Assembly: GCA_023380515.1 (NCBI GenBank)
Contig: JAMCRH010000268.1
Coordinates: 1-10,815 of the forward strand
Length of the DNA: 10,815 nucleotides
Direction of reading: 5' to 3'
From: Gammaproteobacteria bacterium
Lineage (GTDB): Bacteria; Pseudomonadota; Gammaproteobacteria; Enterobacterales; Alteromonadaceae
A program made the position numbers and the translations under genes. Under the pieces are notes generated by a model. That model was not told the DNA's origin. It ran no database searches and saw only the letters and a program-made list of their open reading frames with translations. This document shows, piece after piece, positions 1 through 7,189 of the stretch (within the stretch, counting starts at the first letter, position 1; each line of letters starts with the position of its first letter).

Positions 1-271
1 CTTCAAGCTTGACGTCACTACCGTCGGGCAAGGTACGGACAATATCCAGCAACTTTTTCGCGGGCACGGTAACTTCGCCACTGGCAGCCTGCTCAAGGCT
101 CACTTTGGATACCAATTCAACTTCTAAGTCAGTACCCGTCATGCTCAATTCATTCTGATTCACGCGAATAAGCACGTTAGATAAAATTGGCAACGTATGG
201 CGGCGTTCAACGGCACCGCTCACTACTTGTAGAGGCTTGAGTAACGCGTCTCGATTCGTCGTAAAATTCAT
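1..271 (-). CDS. dnaN: DNA polymerase III beta subunit (sliding clamp), N-terminal part
   Basis: Only the first 90 codons are present; the gene runs off the left edge. The product is the ring-shaped clamp that tethers the replicative polymerase to DNA. My reverse-strand translation begins MNFTTNRDALLKPLQVVSGA and continues through TLPILSNVLI, TGTDLEVEL and VPAKKLLDIVRTLPDGS, all hallmarks of the first clamp domain. The ATG at 271-269 has GGGAG seven bases upstream. It lies 77 bp downstream of dnaA in the same direction, the usual dnaA-dnaN arrangement, so cotranscription from the dnaA promoter is likely. Nothing in the visible part looks damaged. Confidence 0.96.
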   Translation of the reverse strand, partial: MNFTTNRDALLKPLQVVSGAVERRHTLPILSNVLIRVNQNELSMTGTDLEVELVSKVSLEQAASGEVTVPAKKLLDIVRTLPDGSDVKLE

Positions 272-348
272 TGGCTGTCTCCCATACTGTCACGCTGTTA
301 TGCGTTTGTTCGTCCGTACCACCATATTATCGCGGACAATATTTGACG

Positions 349-1743
349 CTATACCGAAAGCGTCCGGTTCAAATTACGATAGTCTTCCTGAATCTCATGA
401 TCGGACTCAATCAGTTCTTTAATCTTGCGACAGGCATGTAACACCGTCGTGTGGTCGCGGCCGCCAAACGCGTCGCCGATTTCTGGCAAACTGTGGCTGG
501 TGAGCTCTTTCGCCAACGCCATGGCTAATTGGCGTGGCCGTGCAATCGAGCGACTACGACGTTTCGAGGTTAAATCTGCTACTTTAATATTATAGTACTC
601 AGCCACAGTGCGCTGAATATTATCGATGGTCACAAGCTTCTCTTGGGCAGCGATTAAGTCACGCAGGGCCTCTTTAACGAAGTCGATGGTCAGTTCACGG
701 CCAGTTAAATTGACGTTGACCGCCACCCGGTTCAGCGCGCCTTCTAATTCACGTACGTGGGAACGTAATCGTTTTGCAATAAAGAACGCCACTTCATGGG
801 GGAGCTTAATGCCGCGCTCTTCAGCTTTACGTTCTAAAATGGCAACACGGGTCGGTAACTCAGGTGGCTCAATCGCTACCGTTAAGCCCCAACCAAACCG
901 TGACTTGAGGCGGTCGTCGACGCCCTCGATTTCCTTGGGATACACGTCACTGGTTAATATAACCTGTTGATTTCCCTCAAGTAACCAGTTAAATGTATGG
1001 AAAAACTCGTCCTGGAAGTGCTCTTTACGCGCAAAAAACTGTACGTCATCAATCAGCAGTGCATCAACCGAACGGTAGCTTTCTTTGAAGGCATCAATTT
1101 TATTGTGCTTCATCGCGTACACCATGTCTTGAACGAACCGTTCAGCACGCAAGTAATACACCTTCGCATCGGGTTTACGCGCCAAAATGCCGTTGCCCAC
1201 AGAATGGAGTAAATGGGTTTTACCTAAGCCGGTACCGCCGTAGATAAATAGCGGGTTATACGCGCCACCTGGGTTTTCCGCCACCTGAAGAGCTGCAGCA
1301 CGGGCTAATTGGTTCGATTTACCCTCAACGAAATTAGCGAAGGTATAATTGCGGTGTAAGTTACTGCTTTGTAGCGAGACTGGGCGGTCTTCTTCTGCAG
1401 TGCGGCGCTGATTACGCGAACGGCTATTGCTATGCGCCGGTGCGGGCACTGCTTGTGCCGCAGGGCTCGCTTTAGATGCTTTGGGGCTGGCGGTTTGGCG
1501 GACACCGCCAACTTTTAATTCCACGTTCGGCGGCTCTTGGCCAGCTTCTTCACGCAAAAAAGTGATAATTTGCTCAAGGTATTTGTCTTTCACCCATTCC
1601 ATCACATAGGTATTGGGGGCGTACAAGAATAGCGTGTTGTTTTGCATTTCCACCTGTAGCGGGCGTATCCAGGTATTGAAATGTTGCATGCTGAGCTCGC
1701 TTTGCAAACGAGAAGAACATTGTTGCCAAAGCGACTTACTCAC
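349..1743 (-). CDS. dnaA: Chromosomal replication initiator protein DnaA
   Basis: This 464-residue protein binds DnaA boxes, opens the origin and recruits the DnaB helicase. Domain I (about 1-80) starts [14 protein letters not shown] and carries WIRPLQ. Domain II is a low-complexity linker rich in Ala, Ser and Pro (about 84-125). The AAA+ domain III has Walker A GGTGLGKT (169-176), Walker [10 protein letters not shown] (229-237) and sensor-1 ILTSDVYP (262-269). Domain IV has the basic stretch [13 protein letters not shown] (about 393-405) and the DNA-binding signature GGRDHTTV (427-434). The GTG start at 1743-1741 has GGGAG six bases upstream, as in many enterobacterial relatives. Length and motifs are normal. 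The upstream DnaA-box-like repeats suggest autoregulation, which is known for the family but only inferred here. Confidence 0.98.
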   Translation of the reverse strand: MSKSLWQQCSSRLQSELSMQHFNTWIRPLQVEMQNNTLFLYAPNTYVMEWVKDKYLEQIITFLREEAGQEPPNVELKVGGVRQTASPKASKASPAAQAVPAPAHSNSRSRNQRRTAEEDRPVSLQSSNLHRNYTFANFVEGKSNQLARAAALQVAENPGGAYNPLFIYGGTGLGKTHLLHSVGNGILARKPDAKVYYLRAERFVQDMVYAMKHNKIDAFKESYRSVDALLIDDVQFFARKEHFQDEFFHTFNWLLEGNQQVILTSDVYPKEIEGVDDRLKSRFGWGLTVAIEPPELPTRVAILERKAEERGIKLPHEVAFFIAKRLRSHVRELEGALNRVAVNVNLTGRELTIDFVKEALRDLIAAQEKLVTIDNIQRTVAEYYNIKVADLTSKRRSRSIARPRQLAMALAKELTSHSLPEIGDAFGGRDHTTVLHACRKIKELIESDHEIQEDYRNLNRTLSV

Positions 1744-1781
1744 ACGAAACTCCCTTCCACATGCTGTTAATGCAAAAACTC

Positions 1782-1787
1782 ATCATA
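1782..1787 (-). promoter_or_regulatory. Candidate -10 element for dnaA
   Basis: Read leftward, this hexamer is TATGAT, five of six matches to the sigma-70 -10 box, and lies 38 bp before the dnaA GTG. No good -35 box sits 16-18 bp upstream. Instead, the position is close to two copies of GTTGTGCGTAAC that resemble DnaA boxes, so an activator or autorepressor could act here. This is a weak call made by eye. Confidence 0.3.
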
Positions 1788-1805
1788 ATTTTTGTTCATC
1801 TTATC

Positions 1806-1832
1806 GTTGTGCGTAACGTAGTTGTGCGTAAC
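1806..1832. repeat. Two 12-bp direct repeats resembling reverse DnaA boxes
   Basis: GTTGTGCGTAAC occurs at 1806-1817 and again at 1821-1832, a 15-bp period. Each copy contains, on the reverse strand, TTACGCACA, one mismatch from the DnaA-box consensus TTATNCACA. A further near-match, TTTTCCACA, follows at 1842-1850. The cluster lies 60-110 bp upstream of dnaA. DnaA binding and autoregulation are plausible but inferred. Confidence 0.5.
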
Positions 1833-2098
1833 AGCGTAAAGTTTTCCACAAAAAGAAAAAATGCATGTGGTGGTTGAGACCCCATGAAGAGGCTTGAGAA
1901 GCCAAGCTGGCAGTGGTAAAAACCTTTGATAGCCCGTACTTTGTGTTACATGAGTACTGTATAAGCGTGCACTACTTCCCGCACTTTTTAACCGCAAGCG
2001 ACGGCGCTAAAGCAAATGCCATCTCAAGTGCGCGATCACTTGCCCATAATACGAAATATCGGGGCCACAAGCCAGTAGTTTGGGTATAAAAACATGAG

Positions 2099-2107
2099 TT
2101 ATCCACA
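2099..2107 (+). promoter_or_regulatory. Perfect DnaA box
   Basis: TTATCCACA matches the strongest form of the DnaA-box consensus. It ends 21 bp before the -35 element of the rpmH promoter, so bound DnaA could influence transcription of the rpmH-yidC cluster or form part of an initiator assembly with the weaker boxes near dnaA. Confidence 0.75.
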
Positions 2108-2128
2108 GCAAATAGTGATCAGTTTACG

Positions 2129-2157
2129 TTGACACAGATCCTTTCTTTTTGTAGAAT
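2129..2157 (+). promoter_or_regulatory. Sigma-70 promoter for rpmH-rnpA-yidD-yidC
   Basis: A perfect -35 TTGACA (2129-2134) is followed after exactly 17 bp by TAGAAT (2152-2157), five of six matches to the -10 consensus. Transcription would start near 2164, leaving a leader of roughly 40 nt before rpmH. Such a strong promoter fits a ribosomal-protein gene. Confidence 0.85.
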
Positions 2158-2201
2158 TCGCGCTCAATTTTTAAGACAAAATCACGTACGGAAGTATTGT
2201 T

Positions 2202-2336
2202 ATGAAAAGAACATTTCAACCAAGCGTTTTAAAGCGCAAGCGCACTCACGGTTTCCGTGCTCGTATGGCTACCAAAAATGGTCGTCAGGTTTTAGCACGT
2301 CGCCGCGCAAAAGGTCGTAAAGTACTGAGCGCTTAA
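2202..2336 (+). CDS. rpmH: 50S ribosomal protein L34
   Basis: A 44-residue, strongly basic protein of the large ribosomal subunit. The translation begins [20 protein letters not shown], continues with [20 protein letters not shown] and ends LSA, matching bacterial L34 along its whole length. The ATG at 2202 has GGAAG (2190-2194) seven bases upstream. It is the first gene after the strong promoter at 2129-2157 and precedes rnpA by 42 bp, the conserved order in bacteria. A 12-bp perfect hairpin spans its last codons and may adjust how much transcription continues into rnpA. Confidence 0.98.
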   Translation: MKRTFQPSVLKRKRTHGFRARMATKNGRQVLARRRAKGRKVLSA

Positions 2337-2349
2337 TGCTCAGTACTTT
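2319..2349 (+). terminator. Hairpin at the rpmH stop codon, possible attenuator
   Basis: AAAGTACTGAGC (2319-2330) pairs perfectly with GCTCAGTACTTT (2338-2349) around a 7-base loop that contains the TAA stop. It is followed by CGGCTTTTAAATT rather than a pure T run, so it is at best a partial terminator. It would separate abundant rpmH mRNA from the less needed rnpA message, either by attenuation or by protecting the upstream 3' end. Confidence 0.55.
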
Positions 2350-2378
2350 CGGCTTTTAAATTAACTCAGGCCCACTGA

Positions 2379-2750
2379 GTGACTCAGAATACTTATCCGC
2401 GGGCGCTACGATTGTTAGCGCCCGCGGATTTTCAATTTGTCTTTGACAACCCTCCAGTCAAAGCTGTTACTAAAGAAGTAACCGTTCTGGCCAAACCAAA
2501 CTCCCTTTCGCACCCAAGACTTGGCGTTACTGTCAGTAAAAAACGTGCGCGTCTGGCGGTTGAACGCAATCGCATTAAAAGAATAATGCGGGAAAGCTTT
2601 CGGTTACAGCAGCACAATCTGTCAGGGTTTGATATTATCGTCATCGCAAAACCAGGGATAACCGATTTAGACAACCCCGCTTTGCATGACTTAATGAACT
2701 ACCTATGGCGAAAGTTAAGCAAGCGCTGCAAGCAATACCAATCGCGTTAA
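2379..2750 (+). CDS. rnpA: Ribonuclease P protein component
   Basis: This 123-residue basic protein partners the RNase P RNA in removing 5' leaders from precursor tRNAs. The N-terminal [15 protein letters not shown] (10-24) and [19 protein letters not shown] (46-64) are typical. The RNR signature is at 63-65, within [14 protein letters not shown], which lines the RNA-binding face. The start chosen is GTG at 2379; its ribosome-binding site is weak, which suggests modest translation or coupling to rpmH. The 3' end overlaps yidD by 46 bases in another frame, so the two are probably translationally coupled. Confidence 0.96.
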   Translation: MTQNTYPRALRLLAPADFQFVFDNPPVKAVTKEVTVLAKPNSLSHPRLGVTVSKKRARLAVERNRIKRIMRESFRLQQHNLSGFDIIVIAKPGITDLDNPALHDLMNYLWRKLSKRCKQYQSR

Positions 2751-2983
2751 TTCGCGTGTACCAGCTTGTGATTAGCCCATTACTTGGGCCGCGTTGCCGT
2801 TTTTACCCTACGTGTTCAGAATATACCATTCAGGCCATTCGCCTGCATGGCGTAGTCAAAGGCAGCGCACTTGCTGCTCGGCGCATTGCCAAATGCCACC
2901 CAGGTCATCCTGGTGGTATCGACCCAGTGCCCGGCTCTCAACCCGAAGCCCAATCGCAACCAAGGCAAAAAGAGACAAAGTAA
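2705..2983 (+). CDS. yidD: Membrane protein insertion efficiency factor YidD
   Basis: A 92-residue protein of the YidD family, which assists YidC-dependent insertion at the inner membrane. An amphipathic N-terminal stretch (about 9-29, [19 protein letters not shown]) is followed by the family signature [10 protein letters not shown] (31-40) and [17 protein letters not shown] (60-76). Cysteines 31, 37 and 64 are the conserved ones. The C-terminal tail is polar and variable. The start ATG lies inside rnpA and the stop is only 4 bp before yidC, so the three genes form one translationally linked unit. Confidence 0.95.
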   Translation: MAKVKQALQAIPIALIRVYQLVISPLLGPRCRFYPTCSEYTIQAIRLHGVVKGSALAARRIAKCHPGHPGGIDPVPGSQPEAQSQPRQKETK

Positions 2984-2987
2984 TATT

Positions 2988-4697
2988 ATGAATTCGCAAC
3001 GTTCTTTATTAATTATTGCTTTGCTGGTCTTAAGTTTCTTTATGTTCCAGCAATGGCAGATTCGCGACGCCGCCAGCACGCCAGGTGTGGACGCAGCGAG
3101 TGCGCCAGAACCCACGAATATTCTGCCGAGCGTGGAAGATTCTCAAAACGTGGTGCCAGGTGCCGACGGTGCAGTGTCAAGCGCGAGCCCAAGTTCGTCA
3201 GCTAACGTACCAACCAGTACCGACCTTGAATCTGGTGATACCATTCGCGTTGTTACTGACGTCATGGACATTCAAATTGATTTAACCGGCGGCGACTTGG
3301 TCGATGCACGCCTGCTTGAGTTTGCTGAACGCCAAGGTGAATCTGAGCGCTTCCATATTTTGCATCGCTTACCAGGCCACACCTACACGGCCCAAAGTGG
3401 TTTAGTCGGCCGTGATGGTACCGACGATGCCACAAACCCACGCCCGACCTTTAGCGCCACACAAAGCAATTTTGATATCGGCAGCGCCGATGTGCTTGAA
3501 GTGCCGTTAACCTATGTGCGTGAGTCAGATGGTGTTGAGTTCATTAAGACCTACATTTTCCGTCGTGGCGATTACGCCGTTGACGTGCGCTATGACATCG
3601 TCAACCACTCTGATGCGTCAAAGCGTGTTGCCATGTATGGCCAGTTACGTCAAACCATGGTCGATGCCTCAGGTAGTATGTTCATGCCGACCTACCGTGG
3701 CGCCGCGTTCTCAACTCAAGACACGCGTTACGAAAAATATAGCTTCGGTAAAATTCAGGACCGCAACTTGCAACGCACCACCACTGGTGGCTGGGTCGCA
3801 ATGCTGGAGCATTATTTCGTTACTGCGTGGGTACCAAACCAGCTTGAGCAAAACGTGCTGTACACCATGCAAGCGCCAAATAACGAGGCCTTAATTGGCT
3901 TTACCAGCCGCACCATTCAAGTGGAGCCAGGCGCAACTGGACAACTGCAAAGCACATTATTCTTAGGCCCGAAAGACCAAGACCGCTTAGGCGCATTGGC
4001 CAATAACCTCAACCTGACTGTCGATTACGGCTTCATGTGGTGGTTAGCAATTCCACTATTTAGCCTGATGCAGTTTATTTTCGGACTGGTCGGCAACTGG
4101 GGTGTGGTCATTATTTTGGTGACCTTAATTGTGAAGTTGGTACTTTACCCACTGACCAAAGCACAGTACACCTCGATGGCGAAAATGCGCATGGTAGCGC
4201 CGAAAATGAAAGCGCTTAAAGAGAAGTTTGGTGACGACCGCCAGAAACTCTCGGCCGCCATGATGAAGCTTTACCAGGAAGAGCGTGTGAACCCGCTTGG
4301 CGGCTGTTTACCGATGCTGCTGCAGTTGCCTATCTTCTTAACCTTGTACTGGGTACTGCTCGAGTCGGCAGAATTCCGTCACGCTGACTTCGCGCTGTGG
4401 ATTACTGACCTGTCTAGCCGCGACCCGTACTTCATTCTGCCGTTATTGATGGGTGCGTCAATGTGGTTGATGCAGCACTTGCAACCAACCCCTATCACTG
4501 ACCCAATGCAGAAGAAGATCATGCAGTTAATGCCGATTATTTTCACGGTGTTCTTCTTGTTCTTCCCATCGGGACTGGTTCTTTACTGGTTAACCAGTAA
4601 CTTGATTTCGATTGCTCAGATGTTGTGGATATATCGTCAAATCGAGAAAAATGGCTTTAAGCAGAAAAAGCCAAAAACACCGAAAGTGACTAAATAG
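2988..4697 (+). CDS. yidC: Membrane protein insertase YidC
   Basis: This 569-residue insertase places proteins in the inner membrane alone or with SecYEG. Residues 5-21 form the first membrane segment (LLIIALLVLSFFMF), followed by a Ser/Ala/Pro-rich linker (about 28-80) and the periplasmic beta-sandwich domain (about 85-330). The conserved core has membrane segments at roughly 350-390, 441-460, 480-497 and 511-546, with KAQYTSMAKMR (391-401), NPLGGCLPMLLQLPIF (435-450) and FFPSGLVLYW (525-534). The cationic groove residue is Lys383, where E. coli has Arg; Lys also occurs in pseudomonads, so this is not a defect. An upstream in-frame ATG at 2871 would add 39 residues overlapping yidD; the start at 2988 gives the correct signal anchor. 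The basic tail fits ribosome contact. Confidence 0.97.
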   Translation: MNSQRSLLIIALLVLSFFMFQQWQIRDAASTPGVDAASAPEPTNILPSVEDSQNVVPGADGAVSSASPSSSANVPTSTDLESGDTIRVVTDVMDIQIDLTGGDLVDARLLEFAERQGESERFHILHRLPGHTYTAQSGLVGRDGTDDATNPRPTFSATQSNFDIGSADVLEVPLTYVRESDGVEFIKTYIFRRGDYAVDVRYDIVNHSDASKRVAMYGQLRQTMVDASGSMFMPTYRGAAFSTQDTRYEKYSFGKIQDRNLQRTTTGGWVAMLEHYFVTAWVPNQLEQNVLYTMQAPNNEALIGFTSRTIQVEPGATGQLQSTLFLGPKDQDRLGALANNLNLTVDYGFMWWLAIPLFSLMQFIFGLVGNWGVVIILVTLIVKLVLYPLTKAQYTSMAKMRMVAPKMKALKEKFGDDRQKLSAAMMKLYQEERVNPLGGCLPMLLQLPIFLTLYWVLLESAEFRHADFALWITDLSSRDPYFILPLLMGASMWLMQHLQPTPITDPMQKKIMQLMPIIFTVFFLFFPSGLVLYWLTSNLISIAQMLWIYRQIEKNGFKQKKPKTPKVTK

Positions 4698-4712
4698 CAT
4701 CCGTTCATTAAG

Positions 4713-4738
4713 AAAACCCAGCTTCGGCTGGGTTTTTT
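4713..4738 (+). terminator. Rho-independent terminator after yidC
   Basis: AAAACCCAGC (4713-4722) pairs perfectly with GCTGGGTTTT (4727-4736) around a TTCG tetraloop, and the T run continues to 4738. It lies 16 bp beyond the yidC stop and should end the rpmH-yidC transcript, so the next gene needs its own promoter. Confidence 0.95.
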
Positions 4739-4808
4739 GTAATCTCGGCATAAACTGATAAAGTCATATGAGATGAGTTTAATCTGTCACTAGCTGGAGC
4801 TACGCCAC

Positions 4809-5534
4809 ATGCCACGTTCACGAACTGCTAAATTCATGCATATGTTTTACATACTTGTCATTGCGGTGCTGCTTACGCTGCTATTTGTAGAGCGCCAGCA
4901 GCACACTGCGCCATTGACACGTGAAGAGCTCAGCACCGAACTTGAGCGCCAACAAGACGTATTGAATGCGCACATTGAGCGCTTACACAGCCAAACCGAG
5001 CAGCAATTTACTGAGCTGGCCACCCGCTTCGAGCGCCAGCAGCAGCCAGAATCTATCACCAGCAGTGCACCTGCAAGTAGCCAGAACCCACCGGTTAATC
5101 AGCTGGAAACAGCTACAGAGGCGGCGGCAGACACTTCTACACGCTCAATGCAAAGCGTTGACTACGCCCAGCTGGGCGCAGCAATGACCAATGATTTTGA
5201 TGCCCGTCAGCGTGAATTCTCGATGCAATCTGTTGACCCCGACTGGGCCGACCCGAGTCGCGCGCTAATCCGCGACGCCCTTGCGACGAGCCCCGCTACG
5301 CAGGCACTGAGTATTGCCGGGTTGGAGTGCCGCAGCAGCATCTGTCAGCTTGATGTAAGTCAGCAAAACCCCGATAGCCTTCAGCCTGCACAAATTCTGC
5401 AGGCGTTGCAGACCATCAATCAAAATGAACAGGGCTTACGCTACCAATTTGCTGGCCAGCCCTTAGATGATAGTTATCGGGTGCTGGTGATTCGCAGCCA
5501 AAGCAGCGCGGAAGCAAACGATACAGACGACTAG
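4809..5534 (+). CDS. Unrecognised membrane-anchored protein with coiled coil and periplasmic two-Cys domain
   Basis: I do not recognise this 241-residue protein by name. After a basic start (MPRSRTAK) there is one hydrophobic segment at about 11-28 (HMFYILVIAVLLTLLFV), which suggests a type II anchor with the rest in the periplasm. Residues 36-78 are rich in Glu, Gln, Arg and Leu and likely form a coiled coil. Residues 80-115 are a low-complexity Ser/Ala/Thr linker. The C-terminal part (about 145-230) looks folded and has CRSSIC (Cys174 and Cys179), which could form a disulfide in the periplasm. The ATG has GGAG (4796-4799) nine bases upstream. It is isolated by the terminator before it and precedes mnmE by 102 bp. 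No enzymatic motif is visible; a structural or envelope-sensing role is only a guess. Confidence 0.85.
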   Translation: MPRSRTAKFMHMFYILVIAVLLTLLFVERQQHTAPLTREELSTELERQQDVLNAHIERLHSQTEQQFTELATRFERQQQPESITSSAPASSQNPPVNQLETATEAAADTSTRSMQSVDYAQLGAAMTNDFDARQREFSMQSVDPDWADPSRALIRDALATSPATQALSIAGLECRSSICQLDVSQQNPDSLQPAQILQALQTINQNEQGLRYQFAGQPLDDSYRVLVIRSQSSAEANDTDD

Positions 5535-5636
5535 CCAAGGGTTCGCAAGACACACAGGCATGGACGCCAAGGCTGGAAACACCGATAATGCAGCCTATTC
5601 AACTTGCCTACACCCAACCGATAAAGTTTAGATAGC

Positions 5637-7019
5637 ATGCAAACTCAAACCGACGAATTTTCAAACGACAGTATCGTGGCGCAAGCCACTCCGCCGGGTA
5701 AAGGGGGTGTGGGCATTGTACGCATTAGTGGGCCTGCAGCAGAGCAAGTGGCCAACGCACTATTAGGTCAGTGCCCAAAACCGCGTTATGCCCACTATGG
5801 GCCATTTAAAGACCACCAAGGGCAAACCCTCGACCAAGGCATTGCGCTATTTTTCCAAGGCCCAAATTCATTTACGGGCGAAGACGTATTGGAGCTGCAA
5901 GGTCATGGTGGTCCCGTTGTCATCGACATGATCATTCGCGAAGTGTTGCGCTTACCTAACGTGCGCATGGCACGCCCGGGTGAATTCAGCGAACGCGCCT
6001 TTATGAACGACAAGCTTGACCTTGCCCAAGCTGAAGCGATTGCCGACTTAATTGACACCACGTCTGAACAAGCCGCGCGCATGGCATTACAAAGCTTACA
6101 AGGTGAGTTTTCACACCGTATCGACGTCCTCGTCGATGCCGTGATTCGCTTACGCATGTATGTGGAAGCCGCTATCGATTTTCCCGACGAAGAAATTGAT
6201 TTTCTCAGCGACGGCAAAGTCGCCGGCGACCTAGCCGCAATTATTGATAATTTAGAGCAAGTGCAGCGTGAAGCGCGTCAAGGTGCATTACTGCGTGAAG
6301 GCATGCGCGTGGTCATCGCAGGACGCCCCAATGCAGGCAAATCAAGCTTGCTCAACGCTTTAGCAGGGCGAGAATCAGCCATTGTCACCGAAATTGCGGG
6401 CACCACCCGCGATGTGCTGCGTGAACATATTCAAATTGATGGTATGCCGCTGCACATTATTGACACCGCAGGGCTGCGCGAAAGTCCCGATAAGGTCGAG
6501 CAAATCGGAATTGAACGGGCCTGGCAGGAAATTGAGCAAGCAGACCGTGTGTTATTTATGCTGGATAGCACCGAAACCGACGCTATTGACCCGTTCCAAA
6601 TATGGCCGGAGTTCTTTAAGCGTTTACCCGCGCATATTCCCTACACCGTGATACGCAATAAAGCCGACTTAAATCAGCAAAACGCGAGTATCACCGAACA
6701 CGGTGACACCCCGGTACTCAACCTGTCGGCCAAAACTGGCCAGGGCATCGAACTATTGCGCCAACATTTGAAGGCCTGCATGGGTTTTAATGATCAGATG
6801 GAAGGCGGCTTTATGGCGCGGCGCCGACACCTCACCGCACTGGACAAAGCACGTGAGCACTTACTATCAGGCAAAGACCAGCTAGAGATGCATGTAGCAG
6901 GTGAAATATTGGCTGAAGAGCTACGTCTAACCCAGCAGCATTTAAACGAGATCACCGGTGAATTCACCAGCGACGACCTGCTAGGTAAGATCTTCAGCTC
7001 GTTTTGTATTGGGAAGTGA
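5637..7019 (+). CDS. mnmE: tRNA uridine-5-carboxymethylaminomethyl modification GTPase MnmE
   Basis: This 460-residue GTPase works with MnmG to modify the wobble uridine of several tRNAs. The N-terminal folate-binding domain includes [20 protein letters not shown] (12-31) and the helical domain contains [17 protein letters not shown] (124-140). The G domain has G1 GRPNAGKSS (229-237), G2 AGTTRD (254-259), G3 DTAG (277-280, with Asp at 276-277), G4 NKAD (341-344) and G5 LSAKTG (363-368). The C-terminus ends in FCIGK with the essential Cys457. All signatures are intact. The last 18 bases double as the attachment site of the downstream island, and the reading frame is preserved across it. In relatives mnmG and the origin usually follow shortly; here the island intervenes. 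Confidence 0.98.
   Translation: MQTQTDEFSNDSIVAQATPPGKGGVGIVRISGPAAEQVANALLGQCPKPRYAHYGPFKDHQGQTLDQGIALFFQGPNSFTGEDVLELQGHGGPVVIDMIIREVLRLPNVRMARPGEFSERAFMNDKLDLAQAEAIADLIDTTSEQAARMALQSLQGEFSHRIDVLVDAVIRLRMYVEAAIDFPDEEIDFLSDGKVAGDLAAIIDNLEQVQREARQGALLREGMRVVIAGRPNAGKSSLLNALAGRESAIVTEIAGTTRDVLREHIQIDGMPLHIIDTAGLRESPDKVEQIGIERAWQEIEQADRVLFMLDSTETDAIDPFQIWPEFFKRLPAHIPYTVIRNKADLNQQNASITEHGDTPVLNLSAKTGQGIELLRQHLKACMGFNDQMEGGFMARRRHLTALDKAREHLLSGKDQLEMHVAGEILAEELRLTQQHLNEITGEFTSDDLLGKIFSSFCIGK
7002..7019 (+). other. attL of an SGI1-type island at the mnmE 3' end
   Basis: TTTTGTATTGGGAAGTGA agrees at 15 of 18 positions with the SGI1 attachment site in trmE as I recall it (TTCTGTATTGGTAAGTAA). It is the final coding segment and stop codon of mnmE, and a tyrosine-recombinase gene starts 170 bp later, the classic attL-int layout. 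The matching attR lies outside the window, so the exact crossover core cannot be fixed here. Confidence 0.75.
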
Positions 7020-7075
7020 AACGGCCAAAAAGATCGAAAAGCATCCAACCAAATTCAAATAAGCCATTGTTTTAT

Positions 7076-7098
7076 AAAGAAATTTATTCTATTTCTTT
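7076..7098. repeat. AT-rich inverted repeat between mnmE and int
   Basis: AAAGAAAT (7076-7083) and ATTTCTTT (7091-7098) form an 8-bp perfect dyad around 7 bases. The stem is too AT-rich and lacks a following T run to be a good terminator. It could be a protein-binding site near attL. No other terminator is visible after mnmE, so read-through into int is possible. Confidence 0.35.
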
Positions 7099-7115
7099 GC
7101 GAGCAGTTTGATCCG

Positions 7116-7188
7116 TTTTGCCCCCTCTTGCTCCGTGTGTGCTCCGAGTATAAGTTTTCGGAGCACTCGGAGCACAAAAGGAGCAAAA
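7116..7188. promoter_or_regulatory. Repeat-rich dyad covering the int promoter and ribosome-binding site
   Basis: TGCTCCG occurs at 7129-7135 and 7140-7146 and its complement CGGAGCA at 7159-7165 and 7168-7174. A 10-bp perfect pair is GTGCTCCGAG (7139-7148) with CTCGGAGCAC (7166-7175). The symmetry extends outward imperfectly: TTTTGC at 7116-7121 mirrors GCAAAA at 7183-7188. A TATAAG -10-like box (7149-7154) lies in the centre, with TTGCTC (7128-7133) as a poor, closely spaced -35. The int ribosome-binding site AGGAG (7179-7183) is in the right arm, so folded RNA could hide it. An operator for a repressor, Int arm sites or an RNA switch would all fit. Confidence 0.6.
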
Positions 7189-7189
7189 C

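Larger units (their letters stand above)
1744..2201. other. dnaA-rpmH divergent intergenic region with origin-like features
   Basis: This 458-bp gap holds no convincing gene; the short open frames in it show no recognisable protein. It contains one perfect DnaA box, three near-matches, three GATC (Dam) sites at 2034, 2117 and 2137, and the promoters for the divergent dnaA and rpmH units. In pseudomonads the origin lies between these two genes. In Shewanella and Vibrio relatives it lies beyond mnmE, near mnmG. With only one perfect box and no clear AT-rich unwinding element, I favour a regulatory region, but a residual or active origin is not excluded. Confidence 0.5.

Noticed and set aside
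2129..2320. Open frame on the plus strand across the rpmH region
   Set aside because: It overlaps the rpmH promoter and the L34 gene in another frame; the L34 translation is unmistakable and this one has no protein-like character.
2871..2987. A longer YidC starting at an upstream ATG
   Set aside because: The extra 39 residues overlap yidD coding sequence and would precede the signal anchor; the ATG at 2988 gives the normal N-terminus.
4134..4139. Lys383 of YidC in place of the E. coli groove arginine as a defect
   Set aside because: Lysine is found at this place in pseudomonad YidC and keeps the positive charge.
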